38,058 nucleotides of DNA from JAWLGW01 sp964569055 (GTDB lineage Bacteria; Planctomycetota; J058), in NCBI GenBank assembly GCA_964569055.1, contig CAZMSZ010000019.1:1-38058 (forward strand), given 5' to 3'. Positions 15,069 to 23,502 of the stretch are shown here, piece after piece (the stretch's first letter is position 1; every line of letters begins with the position of its first letter). The translations under genes were made by a program, and so were the position numbers. The notes below the pieces were generated by a model. The model did not search any database and was not told the DNA's origin. It was given only the letters and a program-made list of their open reading frames with translations.

Positions 15069-15905
15069 TCAGTCGGCGAGCGTGGCCGCCTTCATCTCGC
15101 TCACGAACCCGCGCACCGCGGCGAGGAGCAGCTCGGGGGCGCCGCCCTCGCTCACGTAGCGCGCGACGTGCTCGACCAAAGCGGAGCCGCTGATCGCGCC
15201 CGCGCCGCCCGCCTGCATGGCGGCCCGGACGTGCTCGGCGCGCGAGATCCCGAACCCGAGCACCGGCGGGGCGGCGCGCAGCTCGCGCAGCCGACCGGGG
15301 ATCCCGGCCCCGTTCAGCTCGAGGCGGTCGCGTCGCCCGGTCACGCCGGCGCGCGTGGCGACGTACGTGTAGCCCTTGCTGAGCTGGGCCACGATCGCGA
15401 GGCGCTCCTCGTCGGCGTTGGGCGGGGCGATCAGGACCGGCGCGATCCCGTGGTGCCGCGCGCGCGCGGCGAACGGCTGGACCTCGAAGCTGGGGACGTC
15501 GGCCACCAGCACCGAGTCCACGCCCGCGAGGGCCGCCCGCTCGTAGAAGGCGTCGAGCCCGCCGCCCACCACCAGGTTGGCGTAGACCAGGAGCCCGAGC
15601 GGCAGCTCGGGATGGGCGTCGCGCACGTCGCGCAGGAGCGCGAAGCAGGTGTCGGGGGTCACGCCGGCCGCGAGGGCGCGCTGCGCGGCGGTCTGGAGGG
15701 TCGGGCCGTCGGCGATCGGGTCCGAGAAGGGGATCCCCAGCTCGAGCGCGTCGGCGCCGCCCGCGATGGCGGCCTCGATCAGGCGGCGGCTGAGCTCGGG
15801 CGTGGGGTCGCCGAGCATCAGGAACGGGATGAACGCGCCCTCGCCTCGGTCGGCGAGGCGGCGGAACAGCACGGCGTAGCGGTCGGAGATGAAGCGGTCG
15901 GTCAC
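15069..15905 (-). CDS. trpA: Tryptophan synthase alpha chain
   Basis: A 278-residue TIM-barrel subunit that splits indole-3-glycerol phosphate to indole and glyceraldehyde-3-phosphate and passes indole to TrpB. The catalytic acids are visible: ELGIPFSDP (Glu55) and ADGPTLQ (Asp66). Also present are GDPTPELS, LLVYANLVVGGGLDAFYE, SVLVADVPSFE, and the phosphate-binding GFGISRAEHV and GAISGSALVEH. Its GTG overlaps the trpB stop by 4 bases (GTGA), so the two subunits are translationally coupled. Confidence 0.96.
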   Translation of the reverse strand: MTDRFISDRYAVLFRRLADRGEGAFIPFLMLGDPTPELSRRLIEAAIAGGADALELGIPFSDPIADGPTLQTAAQRALAAGVTPDTCFALLRDVRDAHPELPLGLLVYANLVVGGGLDAFYERAALAGVDSVLVADVPSFEVQPFAARARHHGIAPVLIAPPNADEERLAIVAQLSKGYTYVATRAGVTGRRDRLELNGAGIPGRLRELRAAPPVLGFGISRAEHVRAAMQAGGAGAISGSALVEHVARYVSEGGAPELLLAAVRGFVSEMKAATLAD

Positions 15906-17110
15906 GGCGCCCCGCCCTCGCCGCCGCCCGGGCGCAGCCTGCCCTCGAGCAGGCGCTGCGCCTGCTCCATGTCCTTGTCGCCGCGCCCCGAGAGGTTGAC
16001 CAACAGCACCGTCTCGACCCGCGCCGCGCGCGCCAGCTTGAGCGCGTGGGCGACGGCGTGGGCCGACTCGAAGGCGGGGATGATCCCCTCGCGGCGCGCG
16101 AGCTCGCAGAACGCGTCGAGCGCCTCCTCGTCGGTGATCCCCACGTACTCGGCGCGCCCGACCGCCTGGAGGTGGGCGTGCTCGGGGCCGACCCCCGGGT
16201 AGTCGAGCCCGGCCGAGACCGAGTGCGACTCGGTCACCTGCCCGTGCTCGTCCTGGAGCACGTAGCTGTAGCTGCCGTGGAGCACCCCCGGTCGGCCGCG
16301 GGCCAGCGTGGCGCCGTGGCGCGCGCTGTCGAGCCCACGCCCGTACGCCTCGACGCCGACCAGGCGCACGCCCTCGTCAGGGATGAAGTCGGCGAACACG
16401 CCGATCGCGTTGCTGCCGCCGCCCACCGCCGCGACCACGCAGTCGGGCAGGCGTCCCTCCAGCTCGAGCACCTGCTTGCGGGCCTCCTTCCCGATCACCC
16501 GCTGGAACTCGCGCACCAGGAGCGGGAAGGGATGCGGCCCCGCCACCGTCCCGATCATGTAGTGGGTGTCGGGGTAGCTCGCGGACCAGTCGCGCAGCGC
16601 CTCGTTGATCGCGTCCTTGAGCCCGCGCGAGCCGGTCTCGACCGGGATCACCTCGGCGCCGAGGAGCCGCATGCGGAACACGTTGAGCCGCTGGCGCTCC
16701 ACGTCCTTGGCGCCCATGTAGATCTTGGTCTCGAACCCGAGCAGCGCGCCGGTCATGGCGGTGGCCACGCCGTGCTGGCCCGCGCCGGTCTCGGCGATCA
16801 GGCGGCGCTTGCCGAGGCGGCGCGCCAGCAGCCCCTGCGCGAGCACCTGGTTGGTCTTGTGGGCGCCGAGGTGGAGTAGGTCCTCGCGCTTGAGGTAGAT
16901 CCGGGCGGGCGTGTCGGCGGCGAGGTTGCGGCAACGGGTGAGCGGGGTCGGCCGGCCGGCGTAGCGGGTGAGGAGCTCGTTCAGCTCGCGCCCGAACTCG
17001 GGGTCCTGCTGCGCGGCGAGGAACCCTCCCTCGAGCTCCTCGAGGGCGGGTAACAGGAGCTCGGGGACGAACACCCCGCCGAACTCGCCGAAGCGGGTCT
17101 CGAGCCTCAC
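15902..17110 (-). CDS. trpB: Tryptophan synthase beta chain
   Basis: A 402-residue PLP enzyme that condenses indole with serine. FGEFGGVFVPELLLPALEEL opens the protein; the PLP lysine is in LLHLGAHKTNQVL (Lys85). The phosphate loop is AVGGGSNAIGVF, followed by GVEAYGRGLDSARHGATL and HSVSAGLDYPGVGPEH, which mark the standard TrpB1 type that pairs with TrpA. The GTG at 17110 follows GGGGAGGA. It is separated from trpE-G-D-CF by about 5 kb of unrelated genes, and 124 noncoding bases lie upstream, so it may have its own promoter. Confidence 0.97.
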   Translation of the reverse strand: MRLETRFGEFGGVFVPELLLPALEELEGGFLAAQQDPEFGRELNELLTRYAGRPTPLTRCRNLAADTPARIYLKREDLLHLGAHKTNQVLAQGLLARRLGKRRLIAETGAGQHGVATAMTGALLGFETKIYMGAKDVERQRLNVFRMRLLGAEVIPVETGSRGLKDAINEALRDWSASYPDTHYMIGTVAGPHPFPLLVREFQRVIGKEARKQVLELEGRLPDCVVAAVGGGSNAIGVFADFIPDEGVRLVGVEAYGRGLDSARHGATLARGRPGVLHGSYSYVLQDEHGQVTESHSVSAGLDYPGVGPEHAHLQAVGRAEYVGITDEEALDAFCELARREGIIPAFESAHAVAHALKLARAARVETVLLVNLSGRGDKDMEQAQRLLEGRLRPGGGEGGAP

Positions 17111-17209
17111 CCGATCGGTCCTCCCCAGGGCGGCAGCGCGCCGCCAGCACCCCGATCGAAGCCGGTCGGGCGCCCAAACGCAAGGCTCGCGGTCGACCGG
17201 CCCGCTCGG

Positions 17210-17238
17210 CGCGATGAGGCCAGGCGGCTCGGTGTCAA
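17210..17238 (-). promoter_or_regulatory. Possible -35 box for trpBA
   Basis: On the minus strand a perfect TTGACA (17238-17233) overlaps the stop codon of the upstream fusion gene. The hexamer 17 bases further on is a poor -10 (ATCGCG). It is the only consensus -35 I noticed in the 124-base gap before trpB. A local promoter would make sense because trpBA is cut off from the rest of the trp operon. Confidence 0.25.
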
Positions 17239-19388
17239 GGTTGGAGCTCCTTCGCCTCGAGGCCGGCCTGTGCCAGCGCGGCTCGCAGGCGGTCGAGGGT
17301 GGGCGCGGCGAGCAGCGCCGCCAGGCAGGTCCGCGCGCGGTGCGGCTCGTTCAACGGGACAGCGCCCGCCGCGAGGCGCCGGTCGGCGCCCGCGGCGCTC
17401 GGGAGCGCGGCGGCGAGCCGCTCGGCGAGGAGCGCGAACGAGCTCGCGCCGCTCGCTCGCAGGTCGGCGGGACCGAGCAGCCACAGGAGGCCGATCGCGC
17501 CGGGGGCGAGGCGCTCGCCGGCGGCCGCGGCCAGGCGCCCGAACGTGAGGCGCGGGTTGACCTCCACCAGCGGGTGCAGGAGGGTGCGCCCTGCGCGCCG
17601 ATACAGGAACGCGTCCACGCACGCGGGGCCGCGGTAGCCCGCGGCGGCGAGGGCCGCGCGCACGTGGGCGCCGACCGCGCGGAGCAGCGCCAGGCCGCCC
17701 TCGTGCAGCGCGCGCGCCGGCTCGCCGGTCAGCTCGAGGCCGCGGCCGACGAGGTGCCCGCGATACTGCCCGCGCCCGTCGCAGAACGCGCGGCGGAGCC
17801 GGACCTCCGCGCTCGCGTCCGGCCCGACGTCGAGCAGGAGCGAGAGGTCGTGAGTCCGCTCGAGCCAGGGCGCGACCAGCACCGCGCCCTGGCGACGGAG
17901 CGTCCCGCGCAGCCAGGCGAGCGTGCGCGCGCCCTCGCGCGCGTCGGGGTCGAGCGGCGCGTCGCGATCGAGCGGCACGCGGGTCTGGCCGCGGCCGCTC
18001 GCGCCGAGCGGCGCCTTGAGCACGGCCCAGGCGTAGCCCTCCGCGGCGAGGGCGGCGAGGTGTGCGTTGACCTGGCGCTCGTCGTTGCAGGGCGCGCCGA
18101 CGATCGTGGGCGCGCCGACCCGCTCGGCCGCGTCGGGGCGCTCGCGCAGGAAGCTCGCCAGGAGGTCGGCCGCGAACGGCTTGCTCGCGACGCGGCGTAG
18201 CGCCGCCCCGGCGTCTGGCGCGTCGAACGGCCAGCGCTCGGAGGGGGGCAGGCGGTCGGCCAGCGGCGCCAGGCGCGCCAGCGCCTCGGGGCTCCACCCC
18301 CAGGGGCGCAGGCCCGAGAGCGCGGGCTCGTCCACGACGTCGGTCAGCGGCCGCCCCGGCGGCGCCTCGCGCAGGGCGCCGCGCACCAGGCCCAGGCGGC
18401 GGAGCGCGGCGGTGTGCTCGGGGCTGGGCAGCTTTGGGACGAGCACCACGTCGTCGGCGCCCGCGACGAGGCCGAGCAGCGGCGCGAGGTCCGCCGCGAG
18501 CGCCCGCTCGAGCTCGCTCGCCGGCGCGCCCGCGCGGCCGCGGGCCAGCTCCGCCTCGCAGCCCGGGTTGAACCAGTGCACCCGCGGCGGGCGCCCGCGC
18601 GAGGCGGAGAACGCCTCGAGCTCGGCCACGAACTCGCGCGGCAGGCCGGCCTCGAGTCGCGGCTCCGGCAGGAACGGCCGCCCCTTCGCGCGGGCCGGGG
18701 TGAGCGGCGCCGGGAGCCAGCGGCGGTAAGCCGCCCAGGCGCTCTCGGCCGGCTCGCGCCAGCGCTCGAGCCAGCGCACGCCGTGCGCCACGTGGCCGAT
18801 CTCGTCGCGGAGCACGCGCTCGAGGACGGCCGCCGTCTCGTGGTCCCCGAGCGCGGCGAACGCGGCCGCGGCCGCGCGCGCGTGGTCGAGGTTGGCTTGC
18901 TCGAGCGTGAGGCTCATGGCGGCGACCAGCTCCTGCGGCGAGCGCAGCCCGCGCAGGTGCGTCCAGAAGAACGCGCTCAGCGGGTGGTCGCCGAGGGAGA
19001 GGCCGAGCGCGGCCAGCCGCGCGAGGTACAGGCGGAGGTGCTCCTGCTCCTCGAGCAGCGTGTGCGCGAGGCCCAGCCGGAAGGCGGGCGGGGCGTCGGG
19101 GAACCGGAGCAGCGCCAGGGCCATCAGCTCCATGGCGAGCAGCTCGTGGTTGGCGAAGGCGTGGAGCACGCGGCCGGCCTGGGAAGGATCGCGACGGAGC
19201 GCCTTCAGGCCGGGGACGGGCGGGGTGCCGTCGGCGGCGAGCTCGAGCCCCGGGGCGCGCGCCGGCGCCTCGGGCGCGGTGATCGGCTCCCCTGGGGCCG
19301 CGTCGGTGAGCGGGCCCTCGGGGCGAATCAGCTTGCTCTCGAGGTCGGGCCCGAACAGGACGGACGTGGCCAGGGCGCGCAGCTCCAC
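17235..19388 (-). CDS. DUF455 ferritin-like/ATP-grasp fusion protein
   Basis: A 717-residue two-part protein. The first 225 residues match DUF455, a ferritin-like helical family related to MiaE: FANHELLAMELMALALLRFP, LLEEQEHLRLYLARLAALG, MSLTLEQANLDHA and VLRDEIGHVAHG supply the Glu and ExxH ligands of a di-metal site. The C-terminal third is ATP-grasp: the nucleotide lysine and Gly loop KAPLGASGRGQTRV (from 458), VAPWLERTHDLSL (Glu510, Asp514) and the metal-binding HPLVEVNPRLTFGRL (Glu609, Asn611). A 230-residue linker lies between them. ATP-grasp enzymes usually form peptide-like bonds through acyl phosphates; DUF455 members are presumed oxygenases or ferritin-like. A combined oxidase/ligase is inferred, substrate unknown. 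GTG start at 19388. Codon use is native, and it sits between the ATPase-MBL operon and trpB. Confidence 0.82.
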   Translation of the reverse strand: MELRALATSVLFGPDLESKLIRPEGPLTDAAPGEPITAPEAPARAPGLELAADGTPPVPGLKALRRDPSQAGRVLHAFANHELLAMELMALALLRFPDAPPAFRLGLAHTLLEEQEHLRLYLARLAALGLSLGDHPLSAFFWTHLRGLRSPQELVAAMSLTLEQANLDHARAAAAAFAALGDHETAAVLERVLRDEIGHVAHGVRWLERWREPAESAWAAYRRWLPAPLTPARAKGRPFLPEPRLEAGLPREFVAELEAFSASRGRPPRVHWFNPGCEAELARGRAGAPASELERALAADLAPLLGLVAGADDVVLVPKLPSPEHTAALRRLGLVRGALREAPPGRPLTDVVDEPALSGLRPWGWSPEALARLAPLADRLPPSERWPFDAPDAGAALRRVASKPFAADLLASFLRERPDAAERVGAPTIVGAPCNDERQVNAHLAALAAEGYAWAVLKAPLGASGRGQTRVPLDRDAPLDPDAREGARTLAWLRGTLRRQGAVLVAPWLERTHDLSLLLDVGPDASAEVRLRRAFCDGRGQYRGHLVGRGLELTGEPARALHEGGLALLRAVGAHVRAALAAAGYRGPACVDAFLYRRAGRTLLHPLVEVNPRLTFGRLAAAAGERLAPGAIGLLWLLGPADLRASGASSFALLAERLAAALPSAAGADRRLAAGAVPLNEPHRARTCLAALLAAPTLDRLRAALAQAGLEAKELQP

Positions 19389-19442
19389 GGTGACGAGTGT
19401 GCCAGCTGGCGGGCGGGGCGCCAGATCGGGAGCCTCGTGGGA

Positions 19443-20545
19443 TCAGAGGCCGCGCAGGTGCTCGCGGAGGCGGCAGCGTGCCCCTGCGACCTCCCCCGTG
19501 GCCACCACCCGGGTGCCCTCACCCCACTCGAACGTGATCGTGCCGAAGCACCGCCGGTCGCCGCGCTTCGCGCCGCCCAGCGCCGCGACGGCGTCCGCGC
19601 GGGGGCGCTTCCTCGGACGGCCTCCCAAGGCGACGGCGGCGCTCGCACCCGGACTGCGCCTCGTGAGGTGAGGCTCGCAGACCGGTCCAAACCGGGTGCA
19701 CCGGGGCATGGCGTCGCACGCGATGACTTGCTCGAGCACGTCACGGGCTGGGTGCTTCGAGCTGCCTGGAGTGGAGAACGCCGCCTGCGTCGGGGCGGCG
19801 CCACCGTCCTTGCGGAGCGCAGCCCAGAGGTGCGGTGGGTTCCCGTTGGTCGCACCGTGATGGCTGACCTTCACCACGTCGCGGTCAGAGGGAGCCCCTC
19901 CGCCTCAGAGGCAGCGAGGGCCTGCTGCCAGCCGTCGAGCTCGAGGTCCCCGCCGAGCAGCAGGACCGAGCCGAGCACGCGCCAGAGTAAGACCGAGGAG
20001 ATCCGGTTGGGGCGGATGCGCTGGCCGTTCGTGAGGCGCGCATGCTCCTCGGACCACGCGCCTGCGGAGGGCGCCAGGACCGCCAACGCCACGCCAGAGC
20101 GCAGCGACTTGAGCGCCCGTTGCCCGCGAAGCGGCCAATACGTGGGGCGGAGCACGCCGCTCGCTCGACGGCTGAAGGTCGCTGCGTACAGGCGGTAGAG
20201 TTCGGCCCGCGCCGGGCTGCCTTCGCGGTGCTGATCCGCGACGTCCCGGAGGTCGAGCCCAAAGTCCATGAACGCCCCGAGGCTTCTACCCGGGGCGGTG
20301 AAGTGTTCCGCCACCGCGGCGAGCCCGAGGAAGTGGTCGAAGTGGGGGTGCGTGAGGACGAGCACGTCGAGGTGCGTGACGTTCCATGCGATGAGGCGCT
20401 CGAGGGCGGGCGGCGGCTCGTGGCGCGAAGGCCAGTTGCAGTCCACGACGGCATGGAACACGGGCTCGTCGCCGTCGGCCACGCGCAACAAGAGGTGGTC
20501 ACCGTGCCCGACGTCGAACACCGTCAGGCTGGCGCGAAGGCTCAC
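19443..20545 (-). pseudogene. ComEC-type metallo-beta-lactamase hydrolase, frameshifted
   Basis: Starts at a GTG overlapping the upstream small gene by 4 bases. It opens like the hydrolase domain of ComEC (LTVFDVGHGDHLLLRV), then LTHPHFDHFLG gives the HxHxDH metal site (His66, His68, Asp70, His71), and VLLLGGDLELDGW gives the later Asp. That frame stops at 19871. The next conserved block, VVKVSHHGATNG, is in another frame that runs on to 19443. One extra base near 19885-19888 (for example a G making CTG GAC) joins them into EGLPLDRDVVKVSHHG and about 367 residues. It is therefore either a recent pseudogene, an assembly error, or a frameshifting site. The C-terminal half has no recognised domain. 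It is third in the ATPase-small protein-MBL operon and probably the effector hydrolase. Confidence 0.8.
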
Positions 20546-20967
20546 CAGGGATCGGCCAGAGCGTCCAGGTCATCGGGGCTGAGGCGGGGTCCCTCGGCTC
20601 CGGGTGGAGTGGGCTCCGGCTCGGCGCGTCTCAAGCGGCCGTCGATCGTCGTTCCCACCTGGACCACATCGATCCAGAAGCGTTCGCCCGGGCGAATGTC
20701 CGCGCGCTCGAACTGCGCGCTTGGAAAGGTGTAGGGAACGGCGCGGCCGTCCTCGAACAGGAGGGCCTCCACGACACCATCGCTGATGTGCTCGACGAAG
20801 CCCTCGACCGAGTCGACGACCTGCCCGGGGTCGGCCTCCTGTTCGACCAGGCGGTGGGTCGGACGACGGCGCGCGGGCGTGTGCGCCCGGAGATCCAGCA
20901 AGCGTCGGCTGCGGGCGCGCATGACGCGCCGAACCTCACCGGGCGGGACGAGGAGCGGGAGCGTCAT
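20542..20967 (-). CDS. Small protein of the ATPase-MBL operon
   Basis: A 141-residue protein that overlaps both neighbours by 4 bases (ATGA with the ATPase, GTGA with the MBL gene). I recognise no named family. The first 40 residues are Arg-rich. The centre (VEGFVEHISDGVVEALLFED, then VPYTFPSAQF and IRPGERFWIDVVQVG) reads as five or so short beta strands, like a small S1/OB or SH3-like barrel. The end is acidic and Pro-rich. Small linker proteins like this often sit between an ATPase and an effector in multi-gene defence modules; an adaptor role is inference from position. Confidence 0.75.
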   Translation of the reverse strand: MTLPLLVPPGEVRRVMRARSRRLLDLRAHTPARRRPTHRLVEQEADPGQVVDSVEGFVEHISDGVVEALLFEDGRAVPYTFPSAQFERADIRPGERFWIDVVQVGTTIDGRLRRAEPEPTPPGAEGPRLSPDDLDALADPW

Positions 20968-22013
20968 GCCGGTGCTCCTTCGACCGGAGCGTCGCTCGGG
21001 GTGAGCGAGAACACGCCGCCGTCTGCCTCCTGGACCCCTTCTGCGATTTCGACCGAGTGAGTAGCCAGAATGAACTGGTTGCCGGTGCGGCGCGCATTGT
21101 CAGCCAGGATCTCGGGCAAGGCAGACTGCCACGAAGGATGAAGGTGTTGCTCCGGTTCGTCGATCAAGAAGACGCTATGCGAGAGCTCCGGACGGATCAT
21201 GGCAGAGTACAACGCCAGCACGGACCGTTCCCCGCTGCTCAACTGATCGAAGTCGACCAAGTGTCCATCACTTGTTCGAAAGAGAACCTGAAAATCGTCC
21301 CCAATGCCTTCGAACGTCTTGTCCTTGAAAAGGCGGCTGACCATGCGCCGATAGGGCTCGAACAGATCACTCCCGCCGCGCTCCTGGCGGCGAAGACGGA
21401 GGTAGTCGAGATTCACCAGATGCTGCTTCAGGTTGGCATAGCCAAAGTCGCGCAATACGAAGCAGTTCGGAAGCGGGTCGACTCGATTGACCTGCGTTGC
21501 CTGCTGCGGTGGCAACGACCGGTCATTCCTCAGCAGGCTGACACGCCAACCTGACGACTGGCTAGCCACTTTCCGGAATCCACGTCGGTAGTTAGGCGCG
21601 ACAAACACACCGGTATGGTGCTCGGGTTCTCCTCGACGTTTCGGGTTCCGCGCAGCCAGCCAGAGCGTCGAATCAGTCGCGCTCGGCAATCCATTGTCGC
21701 GACCAAGCGCAATCATTAGCTCATCGACACCCGAACGCTCGATCTCCTTGTGTAGTGCATCAAGCTCGTCTGCGACAAATGCGAGCTCAACGCCAATCGA
21801 AGCAGGTTGCCCCACTCTTCGAACCCACTGGCTGGGCAGCGTTGGCGACTCACACGCAAGCGCAACTGCCTCAAGCGTTGTGGTCTTGCCACTACCGTTG
21901 TCGCCCGTGAGCGCCACCAGAGCGAACGGACGCTGGGTCGCCGGGTCGACGAGCGACAGCTCGAGCTCGTCGAACGCCTTGCAGTTCCTGATCGACACCT
22001 GCGTGATACGCAT
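20964..22013 (-). CDS. OLD/RecF-like AAA ATPase (AAA_15/AAA_21 type)
   Basis: A 349-residue ABC-type ATPase. It starts MRITQVSIRNCKAFDELEL, the typical opening of RecF/OLD-like proteins. Walker A is GDNGSGKTTTLEA (Gly37-Lys43), the signature is LSSGERSVLALYS (258-270), Walker B is VFLIDEPEQHLHPSWQ (Asp285, Glu286) and the switch His is in ILATHSVEIAEG (His319). No coiled-coil hinge, Toprim or nuclease domain is attached. Base composition falls sharply: 21721-21780 is 31 of 60 G+C, against well over 70% in the trp genes, and A/T-ending codons are common, which suggests acquisition. ATG start, first in a three-gene overlapping operon, 31 bases after trpCF. Such ATPases are sensors in many phage-defence systems; that role here is inferred. 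Confidence 0.9.
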   Translation of the reverse strand: MRITQVSIRNCKAFDELELSLVDPATQRPFALVALTGDNGSGKTTTLEAVALACESPTLPSQWVRRVGQPASIGVELAFVADELDALHKEIERSGVDELMIALGRDNGLPSATDSTLWLAARNPKRRGEPEHHTGVFVAPNYRRGFRKVASQSSGWRVSLLRNDRSLPPQQATQVNRVDPLPNCFVLRDFGYANLKQHLVNLDYLRLRRQERGGSDLFEPYRRMVSRLFKDKTFEGIGDDFQVLFRTSDGHLVDFDQLSSGERSVLALYSAMIRPELSHSVFLIDEPEQHLHPSWQSALPEILADNARRTGNQFILATHSVEIAEGVQEADGGVFSLTPSDAPVEGAPA

Positions 22014-22027
22014 AGTCGTTCACCCTA

Positions 22028-22041
22028 GCCCGCGCTCGGGC
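22028..22041. terminator. Small GC hairpin at the trpCF/ATPase junction
   Basis: GCCCG (22028-22032) pairs with CGGGC (22037-22041) around four bases, in the 31-base gap between the trpCF stop and the ATPase start. There is no U-run, so it is a weak candidate only. It matters because it marks one edge of the inserted module. Confidence 0.2.
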
Positions 22042-22044
22042 GTC

Positions 22045-23502
22045 TCACAACGTCTGCGCCCACGCCTGTTCTGACCGACCGGGCGCGCAGCGCCCGCGGC
22101 CCCGCAGCGCCGCGAAGAACGCCGCCAGCCGCCCCGCGTCCTTGACCCCCGGCGCCGCCTCCACCCCCGAGCTCACGTCGAGGGCCCACGCACCCAGCGC
22201 GTCGGCGCCGGCCGCGTTCTCCGGACGGAGGCCGCCGGCCACGATCAACTCGCCGCGGTCGGCGTGGCCCTCGAGCGCGGTCCAGTCGAAGGTCGCGCCG
22301 GTGCCGCCGCGCTGGCCCTCGCGGTGGGCGTCGAGGAGCAACCGGTCGGCGCCGGTCTCCATACAGGTCGGAATCCTGGCGCCCGCACGCACACGGGCCG
22401 CCTTCCACACCGCGCAGCCCTCGGCCCCGGCGCCGCGCAGCGCCTCGCGCACGGCGGCCACCTCGGCCGGGGGCTCCTCGCCGTGGAGCTGGACCGCGGC
22501 GAGCCCGAGCGTGCGCGCCGCGCTCGCCACCTCGACGGGCGGCGCGTTCACGAACACCCCCACCCACTCCAGCGGCGCGGTCGCGCGGACGGCCTCGGCC
22601 GCCTCCAGGCTCACCCGCCGCGGCGACCCCTCCGCGAACACCAGGCCGCCGAACGTCGCCCCCGCCGCCCAGGCCGCGCGGGCGTCCTCGGGGCGGGTCA
22701 GGCCGCACACCTTCACGCGCCCGTGGGCCAGCTCGCGCGCGGCGCGGGCCGGGCCGGGGGCGCCGACGAGCGAGCTCCCCACCAGGAACCCGTCCACCGC
22801 GCCGCGCAGGCGACGCAGATCGCCGTGGCCGTCGACCCCCGACTCGGAGACCAGCACCCGGTCCGCGGGCACGAGCGGCGCGAGGCGCTCGGTGGTGGCG
22901 AGGTCGACGGTGAGCGTGCGGAGGTCGCGGTTGTTGACCCCGATCACCTCGGCCCCGAGCGCGAGCGCGCGCTCGAGCTCGCGCTCCTCGTGGACCTCGC
23001 ACAAGGCGTCCATGGCGAGCGCCCTGCAGGCCGCCAGGCACTCGCGCAGGCCCGCGTCGTCGAGGACCGAGAGCATGAGCAGCACCGCGTCGGCGCCGAG
23101 GGCGCGGGCCTCGTCCACCTGATACGGCCCGAGCACGAAGTCCTTGCACAGGACCGGCTGCTCCACGGCGGCCCGCACCGCGCCCAGCCACTCCAGCTCT
23201 CCCTGGAAGAACGGCCCGTCCACGACCACCGAGATCGCGTCGGCCACCGGGGCGTACCCGCGGGCGAGGGCGACCGGGTCGAACTCGGCTCGCAACAGGC
23301 CGCGCGAGGGGGAGGCCTTCTTGCACTCCAGGATCAGGCCGGTGCGCGCGCGCCGGAGCGCCGCCGCCAGGCTGCGGTCGGTGGGCTCGGGGCGCAGCGC
23401 CCCGCGCGGGCAGGCCGCCTCGCGGGCCGCGACGTCGGCGCGCTTGCGGGCCACGATCCGCCCCAGCACCGAGGTCGGGTCGAGGTCCTCCCTAATCGGC
23501 AC
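22045..23502 (-). CDS. trpC: Bifunctional indole-3-glycerol-phosphate synthase / phosphoribosylanthranilate isomerase
   Basis: A 485-residue fusion of TrpC (about 1-258) and TrpF (about 262-470), doing two consecutive steps from phosphoribosylanthranilate to indole-glycerol phosphate. TrpC motifs: LILECKKASPSRGLL, VLCKDFVLGPYQVDEARALG, VIGVNNRDLRTLTVDL and VLVSESGV. TrpF motifs: VKVCGLTRPEDA (catalytic Cys266), FGGLVFAEGSPRRVS, AVQLHGEE, RLLLDAH (Asp) and ALDVSSGVEAAPGVKD. The same domain order occurs in the enterobacterial TrpCF. The GTG at 23502 overlaps trpD by 11 bases. The residues after about 470 are an ordinary variable tail. In a normal operon trpB would follow; here the ATPase module does. 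Confidence 0.95.
   Translation of the reverse strand: MPIREDLDPTSVLGRIVARKRADVAAREAACPRGALRPEPTDRSLAAALRRARTGLILECKKASPSRGLLRAEFDPVALARGYAPVADAISVVVDGPFFQGELEWLGAVRAAVEQPVLCKDFVLGPYQVDEARALGADAVLLMLSVLDDAGLRECLAACRALAMDALCEVHEERELERALALGAEVIGVNNRDLRTLTVDLATTERLAPLVPADRVLVSESGVDGHGDLRRLRGAVDGFLVGSSLVGAPGPARAARELAHGRVKVCGLTRPEDARAAWAAGATFGGLVFAEGSPRRVSLEAAEAVRATAPLEWVGVFVNAPPVEVASAARTLGLAAVQLHGEEPPAEVAAVREALRGAGAEGCAVWKAARVRAGARIPTCMETGADRLLLDAHREGQRGGTGATFDWTALEGHADRGELIVAGGLRPENAAGADALGAWALDVSSGVEAAPGVKDAGRLAAFFAALRGRGRCAPGRSEQAWAQTL

Noticed and set aside
19443..19877. Independent 144-residue gene starting VVKVSHHG
   Set aside because: It begins on the conserved SHHG strand of the MBL fold, so it is the second half of the upstream hydrolase rather than a separate gene.
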